Under the pieces are notes generated by a model. The model saw only the letters and a list, made by a program, of their open reading frames with translations. It did not search any database and was not told where the DNA came from. The translations under genes were made by a program, and so were the position numbers. Positions 10,166 to 18,252 of a DNA stretch of 64,000 bases are shown in pieces. The stretch spans positions 310,001 through 374,000 of the forward strand of contig JAQDNC010000001.1 of assembly GCA_027660625.1 (NCBI GenBank), read 5' to 3'. This DNA is from Coriobacteriaceae bacterium AM100-PB1-1D-6A. GTDB taxonomy: Bacteria > Actinomycetota > Coriobacteriia > Coriobacteriales > Coriobacteriaceae. How positions within the stretch are numbered: position 1 is the first letter of the stretch; each line of letters starts with the position of its first letter.

Positions 10166-11155
10166 ATGGACCAGGACAAGACGACTGTGATGGGCGGATA
10201 TGGCTCCGCACAGGCTGGCGGCAGCGCCGATGCGACCCGCGTTGTGTCGAACCCCGGCAATGCTGCCCCCGATGCGACGCAGGCGTCCGCCGAACCCACA
10301 CGAGTTATGGGCTATAGCGATACACCGCGGGATCCGTTTGATTATGCACCGCAGGACCCGTATGGCAATGCAACGCCGGACCCGTATGGCAATGCGGCGG
10401 CAGGCGCTTATAATAACCTGCCGCAAAATCCCATTCCGCAGCCTCAGCAGACGACGTATATGCCGCGCACGGCACAGTCCCAGCCTCGTTATGAGTCGCG
10501 CGATCCGTATGCGCGCCAGCCTTATCGTGAGTACCCCAAGTCGATTCCGCAGTATGGTGAGGACGAGGAAGAGGCGCCGTCGCGTTCGTCGAGTGTGATC
10601 AAGAAGATCCTCATTGTGCTGGCGATCTTCTTTGCCCTCTCGATTGTGTTTGCCATCGTGTCGGGCATGCTCAACAAGCGGGGGAGCTCAACGGCCGATA
10701 CCACTGCCGAGCAAACCGAGTCCGCCTCGTCTAGCACCGTCGATCTGAGCGATATCCCGGGGCAGTACTGGTCCAACGCCAAGAAGCTCCTCAAGTCGCG
10801 CGGCGCCGATCTTTCGAATGCTGTGATTCTGACTGACGACGGCTCGACGCCTGTTGTCGATGCCAACTGGGTCGTCACATCTGCCTACTACAACGCTGAC
10901 GGCAACCTGGAGGTCCAGCTTACGCGCAAGGACGGCTCGTCGGGCAATGCGTCCGGCGATCAAGGCACCACGGACAGCTCGAGCTCCAACACGCTGGAGG
11001 ACCTGAGCAATAAGGCGCAGGAATTGGGAGACAAGGCGCAAGAGCTGGGCGATACGGCACAAAACCTGGGCGATACCGCGCAGAACTTGGGAGACATGGC
11101 GACGGATGCCTGGAACGCCCTACAAAACGGCATTTCGGGCGCACAGGGAAACTAG
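10166..11155 (+). CDS. Single-pass membrane protein with PASTA-like domain and repeat tail
   Basis: 329 residues, function unknown. The N-terminal 130 residues are a low-complexity Pro/Gln/Tyr/Asn-rich cytoplasmic stretch with repeats of DPYGNA. A transmembrane helix follows at about residues 146-170 (ILIVLAIFFALSIVFAIVSG). Outside lies a short domain (IPGQYWSNAKKLLKSRGA through DANWVVTSA) resembling the PASTA-like fold found in actinobacterial secreted proteins. The C-terminus repeats a seven-residue pattern (AQELGDK, AQELGDT, AQNLGDT, AQNLGDM), likely helical. Start ATG 10166 follows GGAAAGGA; TAGAAT at 10115 could be a -10 box. Confidence 0.75.
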   Translation: MDQDKTTVMGGYGSAQAGGSADATRVVSNPGNAAPDATQASAEPTRVMGYSDTPRDPFDYAPQDPYGNATPDPYGNAAAGAYNNLPQNPIPQPQQTTYMPRTAQSQPRYESRDPYARQPYREYPKSIPQYGEDEEEAPSRSSSVIKKILIVLAIFFALSIVFAIVSGMLNKRGSSTADTTAEQTESASSSTVDLSDIPGQYWSNAKKLLKSRGADLSNAVILTDDGSTPVVDANWVVTSAYYNADGNLEVQLTRKDGSSGNASGDQGTTDSSSSNTLEDLSNKAQELGDKAQELGDTAQNLGDTAQNLGDMATDAWNALQNGISGAQGN

Positions 11156-11189
11156 CGGCCGAGCGGCTAGAGCCTTAGCGGTGCAAACA

Positions 11190-11257
11190 AAAACGGGACG
11201 CAGGATCGCGTGACCGGGCGCATAGGCGCGCTGGTCGGCGGTCCTGCGTCCCGTTTT
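11190..11257. terminator. Bidirectional terminator between convergent genes
   Basis: Perfect 16-base arms AAAACGGGACGCAGGA (11190-11205) and their complement (11242-11257) give A-runs and T-runs on both strands, serving the membrane-protein gene (+) and the CDF transporter gene (-). Confidence 0.8.
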
Positions 11258-11265
11258 GCTGTCGA

Positions 11266-12447
11266 TTACAGCTGCTCTGCCGGACGCTCGGGCGAGCTAA
11301 AGCCGGAGTCAAACGTGACGACGCATGATGCATCGGGCCTGCGCTCGTGCACGATGCGCGTGACGAGCTCCAGCAGCTCCTCGTCGGATATGTCAAAGCC
11401 GTCGGGACGCACCAGGTCAAACGAAACAAAGCCGTCGTGCTCGTGCAAGTCGTGGATGGAAAGCGCGGGGTCGATCTGCGCTACGCCGCGCTTGACCCAG
11501 CCGCGCAAGTCATCGCCGGTTGTTGCAATGGGGTCGCAGTGCAACGTGATGGCGATGCCCATCTGGCGTTTGATATCGTGTTCGATGGTGTCCAGAATCT
11601 CGTGGTGCTCAAAGGCATCGCCCTCGCCGGGCATTTCCACGTGTGCACTGGCAAACTGGCGGCCGGGGCCGTAGTCGTGCACCATGAGGTCATGAGTGCC
11701 CAGGACCTGGGGGTACGACATGATCCTGTCGCGGATTTCCTGGACGAGTTTGGGGTCGGGCGCTTGTCCCAGCAGCGGGCTGATGGCGTCGCGCACCAGG
11801 CCCATGCCGCTGATGCAAATGAAGATGCCCACGCCCAGGCCCGCCCAGCCATCGAGGTCAAAGCCGGTCGTTTGCGAAATGAGCGCCGCCGCCAAGACCG
11901 AGCCCGAGGCGATGACATCGTTTTTGGAATCCTGCGCCGTGGCGATGAGCGTCTCCGAGTCGATGCGATTGCCCAGCGTGCGGTTGAACGCCGCCATCCA
12001 GAACTTGACGAGCATGGATGTAGCCAGTGCCGCAAGGGAAACGAGTGTGTAAGCGGTGGGGGAGGGCTTGATGATCTTGGTAACGGACTCGAGCACCAGG
12101 TTGATGCCGACGGCACAAACGAGGACGGCGACAACCAGACCGGCGAGGTATTCGTAGCGGCCGTGGCCATAGGGGTGGTCTTCGTCTGCCGGGCGGCTGG
12201 CAAGTCGGAATCCGAGCAGGCTCACGATGTTGCTCGACGCATCGGAGAGATTGTTGAAGGCGTCGGCGATGAGCGAGACGGAGCCGGCGAGTAGGCCCGC
12301 GATGCCCTTGGCCAGACACAGGGTAATGTTGAGGCCAATGCAAATGAGGCTTGCGGCAAAGCCCGCGTTGGTACGGCGAGTCGTATCGACCGGCTCGCCC
12401 TCGCTGCCGGGAACAAGCGTATGTACCAGCCGATTTACAAATAGCAT
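11266..12447 (-). CDS. Cation diffusion facilitator family transporter
   Basis: Proton-coupled efflux of divalent metals (Zn, Mn, Fe, Co or Ni) across the cytoplasmic membrane. 393 residues: six hydrophobic segments, the TM2 metal-site region LIADAFNNLSDASSN, the HPYGHGRYEYLAG signature after it, and a C-terminal cytoplasmic domain with HDLMVHDYGPG typical of this family. The start at 12447 (MLFVNRLVHTLV) has GAGGA eight bases upstream; ATG 12468 lacks one. Metal specificity cannot be read from sequence alone. Confidence 0.9.
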   Translation of the reverse strand: MLFVNRLVHTLVPGSEGEPVDTTRRTNAGFAASLICIGLNITLCLAKGIAGLLAGSVSLIADAFNNLSDASSNIVSLLGFRLASRPADEDHPYGHGRYEYLAGLVVAVLVCAVGINLVLESVTKIIKPSPTAYTLVSLAALATSMLVKFWMAAFNRTLGNRIDSETLIATAQDSKNDVIASGSVLAAALISQTTGFDLDGWAGLGVGIFICISGMGLVRDAISPLLGQAPDPKLVQEIRDRIMSYPQVLGTHDLMVHDYGPGRQFASAHVEMPGEGDAFEHHEILDTIEHDIKRQMGIAITLHCDPIATTGDDLRGWVKRGVAQIDPALSIHDLHEHDGFVSFDLVRPDGFDISDEELLELVTRIVHERRPDASCVVTFDSGFSSPERPAEQL

Positions 12448-12665
12448 GGCGATCGTCCTCACAATCATGGTTAAGGGGATAGTGTAGCTCGCATGGGCGC
12501 ACCGTGCGCCGGTGCTCAGAAAATGCAGTAATGGTCTGCTGGAGCTAACGAGCGGCCCTTCTTGTCCGACCGGGTGCTCCATTTTGGGCCACATGGGTAT
12601 GGGCATGTGCCTGCCTGCCCGACATACTTAATGTCGACAGCCCCTGCGCAAAGGAGGACGTATTC

Positions 12666-14003
12666 ATGGACGAGATGTTTGCCATTAAATGCCAAAACTG
12701 CGGCGGCCCTATGTACTCACACCAGGCTAAACGCAGCTTTGAGTGCGCCTATTGCGGCACGGTCGTTCCGTGGCAGGCCGATGCGGGGGAGCCCAAGAGC
12801 GCCCTGGGCATTCGCCATACGCCACTGACGGTTGTCGATGGACTGCTTAAGCTCACCCACGTGTCGCAGCTCGAGCGCCCGGAGGACCCGGACTGGTATT
12901 TCTTTAATTCACACTGGCGCAATCAGTCGGTTCTGGAGCATCTGCTGTGGGAGGACCGCGGCACGGCGCAGGAGTTCCAAGAAGCCACGCACGTGAGCAT
13001 TCCCTGCCCCTTCTGTGGAGCGTCCTTTGAAGGCGAGTCCACTCAGCGCGTGCTTGAGTGCCCGTCCTGCGGAAATAAGATCGGCGTTGCCGACCTACTC
13101 AAGCCCGGTACCTTTAGCAAGCGTCTGACCATGGGCGTTGGTGCCGAGTACGTGCCTGAGCAGGGTATTCCTTGCGAGATAACGCCGCAGCAGGCACGTG
13201 CCAACGCGCTGCAGCTGGTGCGCCAGTATCCCGATGCCTTTGCCGGGCACGACGTGGAAGACGCGATTCAAAATGACATGTCGCTCTTCTACTTCCCCAT
13301 GGCGCTCGCGGATTTGCGCATGATGGCGTCCTTCCCGGGCAAGGGGCTGAGCAAGGAGACCCTGGTGTACTACGAGGTGCTCGACTGGGCGTATCCGCGG
13401 GCAAACTACCTGGACGTTCGCCTTATGGGCATTTTGGAGCCGTGGGACTTTGCCAAGGTTGGGCCGTTCGATCCCGCTATGCAGGAAGGCGACTTCCGCG
13501 TTGTCTCCGTCGATGCGTCTACCAAGGACCAGGTGGTCATTGATAAGCTGGCGCTCGACATTGCCGGCAACGATGCCGAGGCGGTGCTGGGGCTCAATAA
13601 AAAGAGCATCCGCACCTGGGCGCGCAAGGCTCGCAAGCATAAGGACGGCCTGGTGATGGTGCCGGTCTACTTTGTCGATCGCCCGGCGACGGACAGCCGC
13701 GATGGCGAGCAGGTGCGCATTGCCGTAAACGGCCAGACGGGCCGCGCGGCCGCGGCGGTGTTTAGCGACAAGCGTGAGACGCATGTGGTGGCGCCGCTCA
13801 ACCCGAGTCTGCATCTGTCCGGAGAAAGCACCGTGCACGCCACGCCCATCGAGGTCAAATACGTTAAATCGCCCTTCCTATACCAGATCGTGCGCCGTGG
13901 AGACGGCGAACAGCCGCGTCAGGTGGCAGCGGTTGCCGAGGGTTCCTACCGAGAAGAAAAGCCCAAACGTCGCGGCCTGCTGGGTGCGCTATTTGGTAAG
14001 TAG
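12666..14003 (+). CDS. Double zinc-ribbon protein of unknown function
   Basis: 445 residues. Two zinc ribbons are seen near the N-terminus: CQNC/CAYC (about residues 8-30) and CPFC/CPSC (about 117-139). The remainder is soluble, mixed alpha/beta and not recognised; it contains a conserved-looking block PFDPAMQEGDFRVVSVDAS. The last 30 residues are basic (KPKRRGLLGALFGK), which could bind nucleic acid or membrane. Start ATG 12666 follows AAAGGAGG. It stands alone, divergent from the CDF gene. Confidence 0.75.
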   Translation: MDEMFAIKCQNCGGPMYSHQAKRSFECAYCGTVVPWQADAGEPKSALGIRHTPLTVVDGLLKLTHVSQLERPEDPDWYFFNSHWRNQSVLEHLLWEDRGTAQEFQEATHVSIPCPFCGASFEGESTQRVLECPSCGNKIGVADLLKPGTFSKRLTMGVGAEYVPEQGIPCEITPQQARANALQLVRQYPDAFAGHDVEDAIQNDMSLFYFPMALADLRMMASFPGKGLSKETLVYYEVLDWAYPRANYLDVRLMGILEPWDFAKVGPFDPAMQEGDFRVVSVDASTKDQVVIDKLALDIAGNDAEAVLGLNKKSIRTWARKARKHKDGLVMVPVYFVDRPATDSRDGEQVRIAVNGQTGRAAAAVFSDKRETHVVAPLNPSLHLSGESTVHATPIEVKYVKSPFLYQIVRRGDGEQPRQVAAVAEGSYREEKPKRRGLLGALFGK

Positions 14004-14096
14004 GGGAGTGGTGTCAGTTGGCGCTGCGATCCGATAGCTAGAGGAACGGGGCAGCTCGCAGGAGTGCGGACTGTCGTCTGATTGTTTGAGGGTGCC

Positions 14097-14226
14097 AGAT
14101 GTAAATAATCGGTGGAGCGGCTGCAAAAGAGCCGTCTCGCTGGGTAAAATCAGGATGTGCCGCGGAACCCGCTCCTCAGCTAGTCACACTTCGGAAGCGC
14201 GGGCAACGCAGGTATTATCGTCTAAA
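14097..14226 (+). ncRNA. Candidate structured RNA with T-box-like hairpin
   Basis: No gene is convincing on the plus strand here. A closing stem AGATG..ATAAT / ATTATCGTCT, an inner hairpin GAGCGGCT / AGCCG(T)CTC, and a third hairpin AGGA[TGTGCC]GCGG-AAC-CCGCTCCT can be drawn. The third has the shape of a T-box antiterminator, but its bulge lacks the full UGGNACC sequence and no amino-acid gene follows. A terminator follows at 14226. Modules of the element recur in inverted orientation at 14391-14432. Confidence 0.35.
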
Positions 14227-14251
14227 GGGCCGGCTGCAACCGGCCCTTTTT
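14226..14251 (+). terminator. Rho-independent terminator
   Basis: AGGGCCGG-CTGCAA-CCGGCCCT then TTTT, a near-perfect stem ending the candidate RNA. On the minus strand it is followed by only three T residues, so it may also stop transcripts from that side weakly. Confidence 0.8.
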
Positions 14252-14271
14252 ATGACTCCCTTCGCTATCCG

Positions 14272-14364
14272 TTACTGCTTATATTCCCGCCAGATCGAGT
14301 AGAGGTTCCGGGCAATGCCGGTCACATACATCGAGAGGCGCAGGATTTCAAGAAACAAGTTCAT
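14272..14364 (-). CDS. Possible 30-residue hydrophobic peptide
   Basis: The ORF encodes MNLFLEILRLSMYVTGI followed by a basic, aromatic tail ending WREYKQ, with size and hydropathy reminiscent of type I toxin peptides. The leader has GGGGTGAAG nine bases before the ATG. It is transcribed towards the candidate RNA above, with a hairpin between them. No homologue is recognised; it could be chance. Confidence 0.25.
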   Translation of the reverse strand: MNLFLEILRLSMYVTGIARNLYSIWREYKQ

Positions 14365-14390
14365 AGGCTTCACCCCAATCGGAGATCGGA

Positions 14391-14432
14391 GCGTTGCCCG
14401 CAGGCGGATTCCGCGGCAGTCAAGATTTTACC
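14391..14432 (-). repeat. Second, shorter copy of the 14143-14209 sequence modules
   Basis: Read on the minus strand it contains GGTAAAATC, TGCCGCGGAATCCGC and GCGGGCAACGC in that order. The same three modules occur at 14143, 14158 and 14199 on the plus strand, where a 26-base insertion separates the last two. The copies face each other. Confidence 0.6.
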
Positions 14433-14507
14433 TCACAGGCCGCGGTGGGAGACATCCTGCCCATTCCATGGTTTGGAACAGTGTCGATCTAACGGGCAAT
14501 CAAACCC

Positions 14508-14693
14508 CTAGCACTCTTTGAATTGAGCAAGCATCTGCCCGAAGAAGCTGAGCCCGGATGGCTCATAAATGAGTGAGCCGCCATCTTCGGTTCGGTAGAC
14601 CCCGCAGGGGAGGTAACGCCCGTCGGGGAGAACATAGAGGTTGGCTTCTTCCTTCAGTCCTGCTGGAAATAGCGGAATCCCGTTTTCGTCCAC
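14508..14693 (-). CDS. Small protein of unknown function, start codon possibly lost
   Basis: 61 residues from GTG 14693, containing LPDGRYLPCGVYRTEDGG. The frame continues upstream without a stop to ACG at 14729-14727, which lies four bases after AGGAGG (14739-14734), exactly where an ATG would be expected; from there the protein would be 73 residues. The original start may thus be mutated, leaving weak initiation at ACG or at the internal GTG. It lies 70 bases downstream of the ADP-ribosylglycohydrolase gene on the same strand. Confidence 0.45.
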   Translation of the reverse strand: MDENGIPLFPAGLKEEANLYVLPDGRYLPCGVYRTEDGGSLIYEPSGLSFFGQMLAQFKEC

Positions 14694-14764
14694 TTGGAAC
14701 TCGTCTATATTTGCGATCTTTCTTTCCGTGGTGCCTCCTGGTCAGTTTCTATCGTAAGTGCGCC

Positions 14765-15553
14765 CTAAAACAAACACTGCTCTATCAGCTCTTTACCGCG
14801 CAAGGCGTCGGTCCACTCCTGCGGAATTGCGTCGATGCCGTATACCGTGCCGGCGAGGGCGCCGGCAACGGCTGCGGTGGTATCGGTGTCGTCGCCTAGG
14901 TTGACGGCGGCAAGCACGCAATCTTCGTAGCTGTTAGTGTTGACGAAGCACCAGGTGGCTGCCTTAAGCGTGTCGCGCACGAAGCCACCTGACTTGATCT
15001 CCTGCTCAGGCATGCCTTTCAGATGGAGTGCCCACGAGGGGAGCGCGTCGTTCATCACATTCCTCATCAGCTCAACAAATATGATGCATGCATCGGTTGA
15101 TGTTCTGTGGGCGTGCGTGATTGCCGAGACCTCGCGGATCTCGTTGTCCGTCGCATCGGTGAACGCTAGGGGAGCGATGCGCATGAGCGATCCGTTGCCG
15201 TTGTCGCGCTCGCCGGAGCCTCCTTTGCCGGTGTGCAAAGCGCGGGCGGTCGTGCCGCCGTAATCGAAAACGCCGTCGATCGTATACTCGCCACGGGCAA
15301 TCCAACTTACGAACTTGTCGCGCATGTCCGCGGTGTCGATGTGCCCAAGCTCCCTAATCGAGTCGCAGGTAGCAAGCGTCATGGACGTGTCATCGCTCCA
15401 GGTGCCGGCGGGCTGCCCATGCGTGCCGTAGCCGATCATGTCGGTGCATTCGAACGTGCCGCGGGGCCTGAACTCGTAGGGAACGCCCAGTGCGTCGCCG
15501 ACGGCGAGCCCATAGATGCAGTCGCGCAGTGTTGTTTTCGGTCTGTCTGTCAT
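14765..15553 (-). CDS. ADP-ribosylglycohydrolase family protein
   Basis: Hydrolyses ADP-ribose from proteins or small molecules (DraG/ARH fold, binuclear Mg). 262 residues begin RDCIYGLAVGDALGVPYEF, the family N-terminal helix; metal-binding acids are visible in TWSDDTSMTL and in LGDDTDTTAAVAGALAG. Full length for the family. Neighbours are a tiny ORF downstream and a DUF1016 nuclease upstream on the same strand, a small accessory patch between housekeeping genes. Confidence 0.9.
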   Translation of the reverse strand: MTDRPKTTLRDCIYGLAVGDALGVPYEFRPRGTFECTDMIGYGTHGQPAGTWSDDTSMTLATCDSIRELGHIDTADMRDKFVSWIARGEYTIDGVFDYGGTTARALHTGKGGSGERDNGNGSLMRIAPLAFTDATDNEIREVSAITHAHRTSTDACIIFVELMRNVMNDALPSWALHLKGMPEQEIKSGGFVRDTLKAATWCFVNTNSYEDCVLAAVNLGDDTDTTAAVAGALAGTVYGIDAIPQEWTDALRGKELIEQCLF

Positions 15554-15616
15554 GGAAAGCTCCTCTTATCCCAGGTGATGTGGAGCGCCATCGGTGGTGT
15601 CGGTCGCAACGTATTG

Positions 15617-16669
15617 CTATCCTTGTGCTTCGCCATTAGTCGCTTCGTTGATGGCGCGGTACTCGGCACTCAGCTCGCGCGCCAGCTCTTCCTTACTTGG
15701 AAGATACGGCAGGTATTTGGCGGCAAACACTTGGTCGTTGTCTTCGGGCAGCGTGTACTCGACAATCGAATCGCTTTTGTCCGCGCAGAGCACGATGCCT
15801 ATGGGCGGATTGTCGCCTTCGTTCATGAGCTCGCGCGTGTAGTAGTTCACATACATTTGCATCTGGCCCAAGTCCTGGTGCGTAAGATCGTCCGTCTTAA
15901 GGTCGATAAGCACGAAGCAGCGCATCAGATAGTTGTAAAACACAAGGTCAATATAGAAATGGCGCCCATCAAAGGTGATGCGCTTTTGGCGCGCCTCGAA
16001 AGCGAAGCCACGGCCAAGCTCCAGTAGGAACTTCTGAAGATGTGTGATGAGCGCCTGCTCTAGATCGCTCTCGCGAAACGCAGTATCGTCCGAGAAACCT
16101 AAAAACTCCAGTACATATGGGTCGCGGATGATATCCTCGGGGCGACGAGCCGGGGCGCTCTTCTGGATTTCTTGGGCGGCGGCCTCCTTGTCCTTGCTGG
16201 CAAGCAGGCGCTCGCGGAACATGGTGTTGATCTGGCGCTCGAGCTGACGCGTGCTCCAGCGAGAGTCAGCGCATTCGTTCATGTACCAGGCGCGAGCTTC
16301 GGGGTCGGGAATGCGCATCAGCCTGCGGTAATGAGTCCAGCTCAATTCGCTACGCAGTGCGTCGCGAATTGGAAACGCAAGAAAGAACTGACGCATATTG
16401 CGAAGGTTTGCGATGCCAAAGCCTCTTCCGAAATCCGCTGTAAGCCTTCTGGAGAGGCCCGCAATCAATGCCTCTCCATATGCTGCGCGCTCCTCTCCAC
16501 CCTGTTCATCAACAATACTCTTGCCGATCTCCCAATACGCCTCAACCATCGCAAAGTTAACGGCGGTATAGGCCTTGTCGCGAGCGGCGTTGAGAATCGA
16601 GGAAACCTGCTTGTAAAAACCTTCGGGCACGATTGCCGATTCTCCACGGTTTACCAGTTCGCCCATCAC
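15617..16669 (-). CDS. DUF1016 (YhcG-like) PD-(D/E)XK nuclease family protein
   Basis: 350 residues. The N-terminal half is the helical DUF1016 region (AYWEIGKSIVDEQ, FGIANLRNMRQFF, SWTHYRRLMRI). The C-terminal half is the restriction-endonuclease-like domain with FYIDLVFYN and VLIDLKTDDL supplying the Asp and Asp-X-Lys active-site residues. Members are thought to be mobile or defence-associated nucleases. GTG 16669 and ATG 16666 are adjacent start options; GGGG lies eight bases before the ATG. No partner gene is adjacent. Confidence 0.88.
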   Translation of the reverse strand: MMGELVNRGESAIVPEGFYKQVSSILNAARDKAYTAVNFAMVEAYWEIGKSIVDEQGGEERAAYGEALIAGLSRRLTADFGRGFGIANLRNMRQFFLAFPIRDALRSELSWTHYRRLMRIPDPEARAWYMNECADSRWSTRQLERQINTMFRERLLASKDKEAAAQEIQKSAPARRPEDIIRDPYVLEFLGFSDDTAFRESDLEQALITHLQKFLLELGRGFAFEARQKRITFDGRHFYIDLVFYNYLMRCFVLIDLKTDDLTHQDLGQMQMYVNYYTRELMNEGDNPPIGIVLCADKSDSIVEYTLPEDNDQVFAAKYLPYLPSKEELARELSAEYRAINEATNGEAQG

Positions 16670-16834
16670 TGTCGCCCCACTTTCCTCTTGTGGAATGCAT
16701 CTTTATCGCATTTAGTTTAAAGCCTCGCGCGGACACGAATTGCTGTGCTGTCTGGCACCTTCGCATGGAAGCCTTGCGGTGACTAAAATGTGGCCATAGA
16801 GGCAGTTTTAGCGAATCCCGTGGGAGTGACACGC

Positions 16835-17104
16835 ATGGATAACAACACTTTGCTGTTCCAGGACAAGGGCTCGGGCAGGTTTAAAGACGTCAAGATCTAC
16901 CCTAACCGCATCGAGGTGCTCAAGAAGGGCACTTTTGGCGGCAAGCACACCGAGATTGTCTACCTTAAGGACATCACGGGGGTCAACAGGATCAAGGGCC
17001 GCGACGTTTTTCTGCGTAACAGGCTGTTGACTGCCTGTGTCTTTAGCCTCAGCAGTCACGCGAGGGCGCAGGAATTCGTCAACGTGCTCAATATGGTGAT
17101 GTGA
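16835..17104 (+). CDS. Small PH-like domain protein
   Basis: 89 residues from ATG 16835 (GGGAG eight bases upstream): MDNNTLLFQDKGSGRFKDV, then IYPNRIEVLKKG, IVYLKDITGVNRI and a C-terminal helix RAQEFVNVLNMV. The strand-rich pattern ending in one helix is that of bacterial PH-domain proteins. Function unknown; no membrane segment. Confidence 0.65.
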   Translation: MDNNTLLFQDKGSGRFKDVKIYPNRIEVLKKGTFGGKHTEIVYLKDITGVNRIKGRDVFLRNRLLTACVFSLSSHARAQEFVNVLNMVM

Positions 17105-17122
17105 CCGGGCGCTTTCGAACAC

Positions 17123-17161
17123 AAAAAACCGGGATGCAAGGAGTCGCACCTTGCATCCCGG
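17123..17161 (-). terminator. Terminator of the lipoprotein gene
   Basis: Perfect 13-bp stem CCGGGATGCAAGG / CCTTGCATCCCGG; on the minus strand it is followed by TTTTTT (17128-17123). Confidence 0.8.
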
Positions 17162-17198
17162 CTGAGCTAAAACGGCGCTGCTGCATGCCGTTGGAGCT

Positions 17199-17789
17199 TT
17201 AGCGCTTGATCTCGATATCGTCGAGCTTGACGTCCATGGCCTCGGTCTTTGCCTTGGCGATGTCGTCGGCAAATTCCAGAGACTTCATCATGGTTTCGAC
17301 GGCATCCTTGTGCTCCTCGACGTTGTCGATGCGCACGTAGACGCTGCCGCCGCCTGCTTCGGTGAAGTACTCAGTCGTCACGCCGCCCGAGTGTGTATAG
17401 GAAGCGTTGCGCCAAGTCTTGCCGTTGTACTTGACGGGGTCATTCTCGGTCCACTCAAAGCTGGCATTCCACTTTGCCTCGTAGTCGAACAGCTCGTCGG
17501 CGTTCTTGTCAGGATCGAAGACGGGGATGAAGCGATCGCTGGCGTGCTCGCTCTCGGTGAACTTAAACTGGGCCCTGTCGGCGGTATCGCCTGCGACGTC
17601 GGTGACCTCGACGCCCTCGGGGACCTCGACCTTAAACCAGATGAAGTCGGTCCTCATATCCACGGCTGGCTTTTCCGCACCGCCACCGCCACTTCCGGTA
17701 GCGCCGCCGCTGCCACCGCAGCCCACCAGGGCAACCGCGGCAAAGAGACTGATGCAGAGGGTGAGAATCGCTAAGGCCTTCTTTTTCAT
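17199..17789 (-). CDS. Lipoprotein of unknown function
   Basis: 196 residues with a lipoprotein signal peptide: basic start MKKKALAILTL, hydrophobic core, lipobox LVGC (Cys24), followed by a Gly/Ser-rich linker. The mature part is about 150 residues of strand-rich sequence (FIWFKVEVPEGVEVTDVAG, WNASFEWTENDPVKYNGKTW, SVYVRIDNV). It would be anchored on the outer face of the membrane. No family recognised. Confidence 0.75.
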   Translation of the reverse strand: MKKKALAILTLCISLFAAVALVGCGGSGGATGSGGGGAEKPAVDMRTDFIWFKVEVPEGVEVTDVAGDTADRAQFKFTESEHASDRFIPVFDPDKNADELFDYEAKWNASFEWTENDPVKYNGKTWRNASYTHSGGVTTEYFTEAGGGSVYVRIDNVEEHKDAVETMMKSLEFADDIAKAKTEAMDVKLDDIEIKR

Positions 17790-18252
17790 GGTCGTGTCCT
17801 CCTCGATCTGTAACCGCCCATGGATTACCTGCCTTTACTGTACGCGTGGACGGCTCGCTAGGGTGGGCCATGTGTCCCATTCTGGGTGCCGGATTTGCGC
17901 CGTTAAGTGGCAATATGTCCGGGCTCAAAAGAGGGGAGGGCCGGTACTGCCCGGCTCTCCTTTGGGTGAGGTGCCCGTTGTTTTAATGGGGCGCGTGTAC
18001 GCGGGGGCGTTGCTCCAACAGGTTCCTTGTTTATAGATATGCCCCAGTTTTTGACGTCCGGGAGTCTCGAAAGGTGGGCCATGTGTCCCATGTTTGCGGC
18101 GCCGACGCCTATCGTTCGTCATAGAAATCCGCGATGGCCAGGTGTGCTGACGCTCATGTGCTTATGGGCTAGACTTAGCATCATTACGTGTTTGATGCGG
18201 TTGGTCGGCGGTTGCCGCCCGACCGATCTATATGACTTGAAGGTGCATACGT
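17790..18252. other. Intergenic region with duplicated 19-mer and a hairpin
   Basis: No gene is convincing. GGTGGGCCATGTGTCCCAT occurs at 17862-17880 and again at 18073-18091, 211 bases apart in the same orientation. Between them GGAGGGCCGG / CCCGGCTCTCC forms a hairpin (about 17933-17961). The fchA promoter presumably lies in the last 100 bases. Confidence 0.5.

Noticed and set aside
14143..14209. tRNA or SRP RNA
   Set aside because: No T-loop GTTCRA sequence or cloverleaf, and no SRP domain IV motif.
14097..14226. Functional T-box riboswitch
   Set aside because: The antiterminator-like hairpin is suggestive, but the UGGN bulge is incomplete, no stem I with specifier loop was found, and no amino-acid or tRNA-synthetase gene follows.
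14315..14521. 68-codon plus-strand ORF
   Set aside because: Arg-rich, no leader, and overlaps sequence better explained by the inverted RNA modules.
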